A DNA stretch of 20,337 bases from a virus. The notes under the pieces are model-generated. The model saw only the letters and a list, made by a program, of their open reading frames with translations. It had not been told where the DNA came from and ran no database searches. Within the stretch, counting starts at the first letter, position 1; each line of letters starts with the position of its first letter. The stretch lies in IMG/VR virus record IMGVR_UViG_3300012931_000084, positions 1-20,337 of that record. One strand, given 5' to 3'. The translations under genes were made by a program, and so were the position numbers. Below are positions 19,297-20,337 of the stretch, in pieces.

Positions 19297-19494
19297 ATGT
19301 TTGATATTAAACCAGACAATAGAATGAGCACGGAGGAAAAACTTCTGTTCAATATACAAGAATTGCTATTAAAAATAACCGGATTACCGCAAACCGAAGA
19401 ACAGTGCGGTGCGGCAAAGCCTGAGACGCCGAAAAAGCAAGCAAGGCCAAAACCAAGAAAGAAAAGAACCTTGAAAGGAGTTGACAAAAAATGA
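19297..19494 (+). CDS. Hypothetical small protein with basic tail
   Basis: This 65-residue protein starts at ATG 19297 behind TGAGGTGAAATT. The N-terminal half (MSTEEKLLFNIQELLLKITGL) is an amphipathic helix; the C-terminal half is Lys/Pro/Arg-rich (KPETPKKQARPKPRKKRTLK). The plan suggests a helix that oligomerises plus a nucleic-acid or protein-binding tail. It is coupled to the next gene by ATGA at 19491. Function is unknown. Confidence 0.68.
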   Translation: MFDIKPDNRMSTEEKLLFNIQELLLKITGLPQTEEQCGAAKPETPKKQARPKPRKKRTLKGVDKK

Positions 19495-19850
19495 GCGGAT
19501 CCATTTTTCAATTAGACAATGTTTATAAAGGTAATGTCATAACGGCACACAGTGCAATTTCGGCCACGGCAACATCCGCGCAAATAGACTGCAAGGGTAA
19601 AAACGCGGTCCTGGTGTCCATTTTAATCACCGGTACGGGTACATGGAAATTCGACATTCAAGGCAGACTTGACGGAAGCGGAACATACATGGATATCTAC
19701 GATAACGCCGATAGCCAACTTACTACAGGCAACTTAACGGCTTCGCGTATGAAGTTATTTGTTGCCATTCCCGACATGATAAAAATAGTCGCCACAGAAG
19801 TAGTCGACGGCGCAACCTGTACCGTAAGAGTCCAGCCAATAAACGTGTAG
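19491..19850 (+). CDS. Probable beta-sandwich virion protein
   Basis: This 119-residue protein overlaps the previous stop as ATGA and has GAAAGGAG 13-20 bases upstream. It is almost wholly beta (KGNVITAHSAISATATSAQI, AVLVSILITGTGTWKFDIQG, GSGTYMDIYDNADSQL, ATCTVRVQPINV), in the style of small phage decoration or collar proteins with a jelly-roll or Ig-like fold. No family can be named with certainty. Confidence 0.65.
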   Translation: MSGSIFQLDNVYKGNVITAHSAISATATSAQIDCKGKNAVLVSILITGTGTWKFDIQGRLDGSGTYMDIYDNADSQLTTGNLTASRMKLFVAIPDMIKIVATEVVDGATCTVRVQPINV

Positions 19851-19859
19851 AGGTGCGAC

Positions 19860-20337
19860 ATGGGATTTATCACTTTAATGACGAGAAAAATAAAAACTGC
19901 GCTCGGAAACGCGCCGACCTTGAGCAACACGATAAACGCCGCGACAGTCGATCTCCAAATCTACGGCGAGACGCTCTGTAAAAAAGCAGTATTTGGAACC
20001 GCATCACTTCGTATCGATGGAATTTCGTCTTTGGCATTTACGGCTGGCGCATCGTTGACAATAGCGGGAACATCAATATCTGCAAATAATATAACTGCAA
20101 CATTATCAACGATAACGGCATATTCCGACCATGTCTATTTGACGTTTCCGGCATCGACGTTTACCGCAGGAGTTTCGGTAGTTGGTACAATCACAGACGG
20201 TACAACCACGCTTGATTTTGCCGTATCGCCCGACTATCCGCAGGTGCTGACTTCGCTAACTAGTTTTGATTACTTTTTGAGAAATAAAAACTTTTTCGTA
20301 ACCCCGACAGCATTGACGGACTATCAGGGTTATACGG
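19860..20337 (+). CDS. Virion protein, 3'-truncated by the window
   Basis: An ATG at 19860 behind GAGGTGCGAC opens a frame that stays open to the window end (159 codons). After an N-terminal region (MGFITLMTRKIKTALGNAPTL) it is rich in Thr, Ala and Ser with alternating strands (SLAFTAGASLTIAGTSISAN, HVYLTFPASTFTAGVSVVG, TTTLDFAVSPDYPQVL), as in Ig-like or fibre-type virion domains. The C-terminal part is missing, so length and function remain open. Confidence 0.65.
   Translation, partial: MGFITLMTRKIKTALGNAPTLSNTINAATVDLQIYGETLCKKAVFGTASLRIDGISSLAFTAGASLTIAGTSISANNITATLSTITAYSDHVYLTFPASTFTAGVSVVGTITDGTTTLDFAVSPDYPQVLTSLTSFDYFLRNKNFFVTPTALTDYQGYT

Noticed and set aside
1-20337. CRISPR arrays, rRNA, transposases, integrase and attachment sites
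   Set aside because: I looked for regularly spaced repeats, tRNA and rRNA signatures, and recombinase motifs and saw none, so the window alone cannot show whether this is a prophage or a free phage.

Overview
This window is a stretch of a tailed double-stranded DNA phage or prophage. The host is most likely in the Bacillota, probably a Clostridia-type bacterium. All credible genes lie on the + strand. They are tightly packed, often overlap as ATGA, and almost all follow strong AGGAGG-type ribosome binding sites. The replication genes follow the SPP1-like initiator then G39P-type loader order, and the late regulator resembles the RinA-like proteins of clostridial phages. I see no host genes, rRNA, tRNA or CRISPR, so the host assignment rests on gene style and family resemblance only.

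Layout. (1) Positions 1-1439 are a replication module: the 3' part of an SSB, a replication initiator (replisome organizer) whose AT-rich linker carries iteron-like repeats, and a G39P-type helicase loader. No replicative helicase follows. (2) Positions 1500-6860 are an early accessory block: a Cys-rich protein, a radical SAM enzyme, a short C5 cytosine methyltransferase, an HNH nuclease, several very small Cys-rich proteins, a GC-rich HTH-like protein, an Ead/Ea22-like protein and a small phage protein. Two or three of the first genes share a short repeat just upstream of their ribosome binding sites. (3) Positions 6873-7304 are a probable RinA-like late transcription regulator. (4) Positions 7305-9143 are the most unusual part. 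It has a 457-base non-coding stretch with a 13-bp inverted repeat and a possible pseudoknot, a terminator, and then two back-to-back cassettes. Each cassette has a near-consensus sigma-A promoter, one or two unknown small genes, a small ribbon-helix-helix-like basic protein ending in Gln-Ser, and a terminator whose loop holds the stop codon. The first cassette also has a structured leader with a four-codon upstream ORF. (5) Positions 9173-17670 are packaging and head genes: terS, a Cys-rich protein, terL, a membrane peptide, portal, a 42-residue protein overlapping the portal end, a gene bracketed by a 14-bp inverted repeat, an 11-residue micro-ORF, a small protein, scaffold, a capsid accessory protein and the major capsid protein. 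(6) Positions 17693 to the end are beta-rich virion surface proteins, including a pectate-lyase-like beta-helix gene split between two frames, and a partial gene running off the window.

How it fits together. The early block supports replication and probably host manipulation or DNA modification. The RinA-like protein would switch on late genes. The two promoter-driven cassettes between regulator and terminase could be expressed separately from both programs, which is the usual place and plan of moron or anti-defence loci. Many intrinsic terminators punctuate the late region, so late transcription must read through or be anti-terminated. Functions of the cassette genes are unknown, and their interpretation here is inference from architecture.
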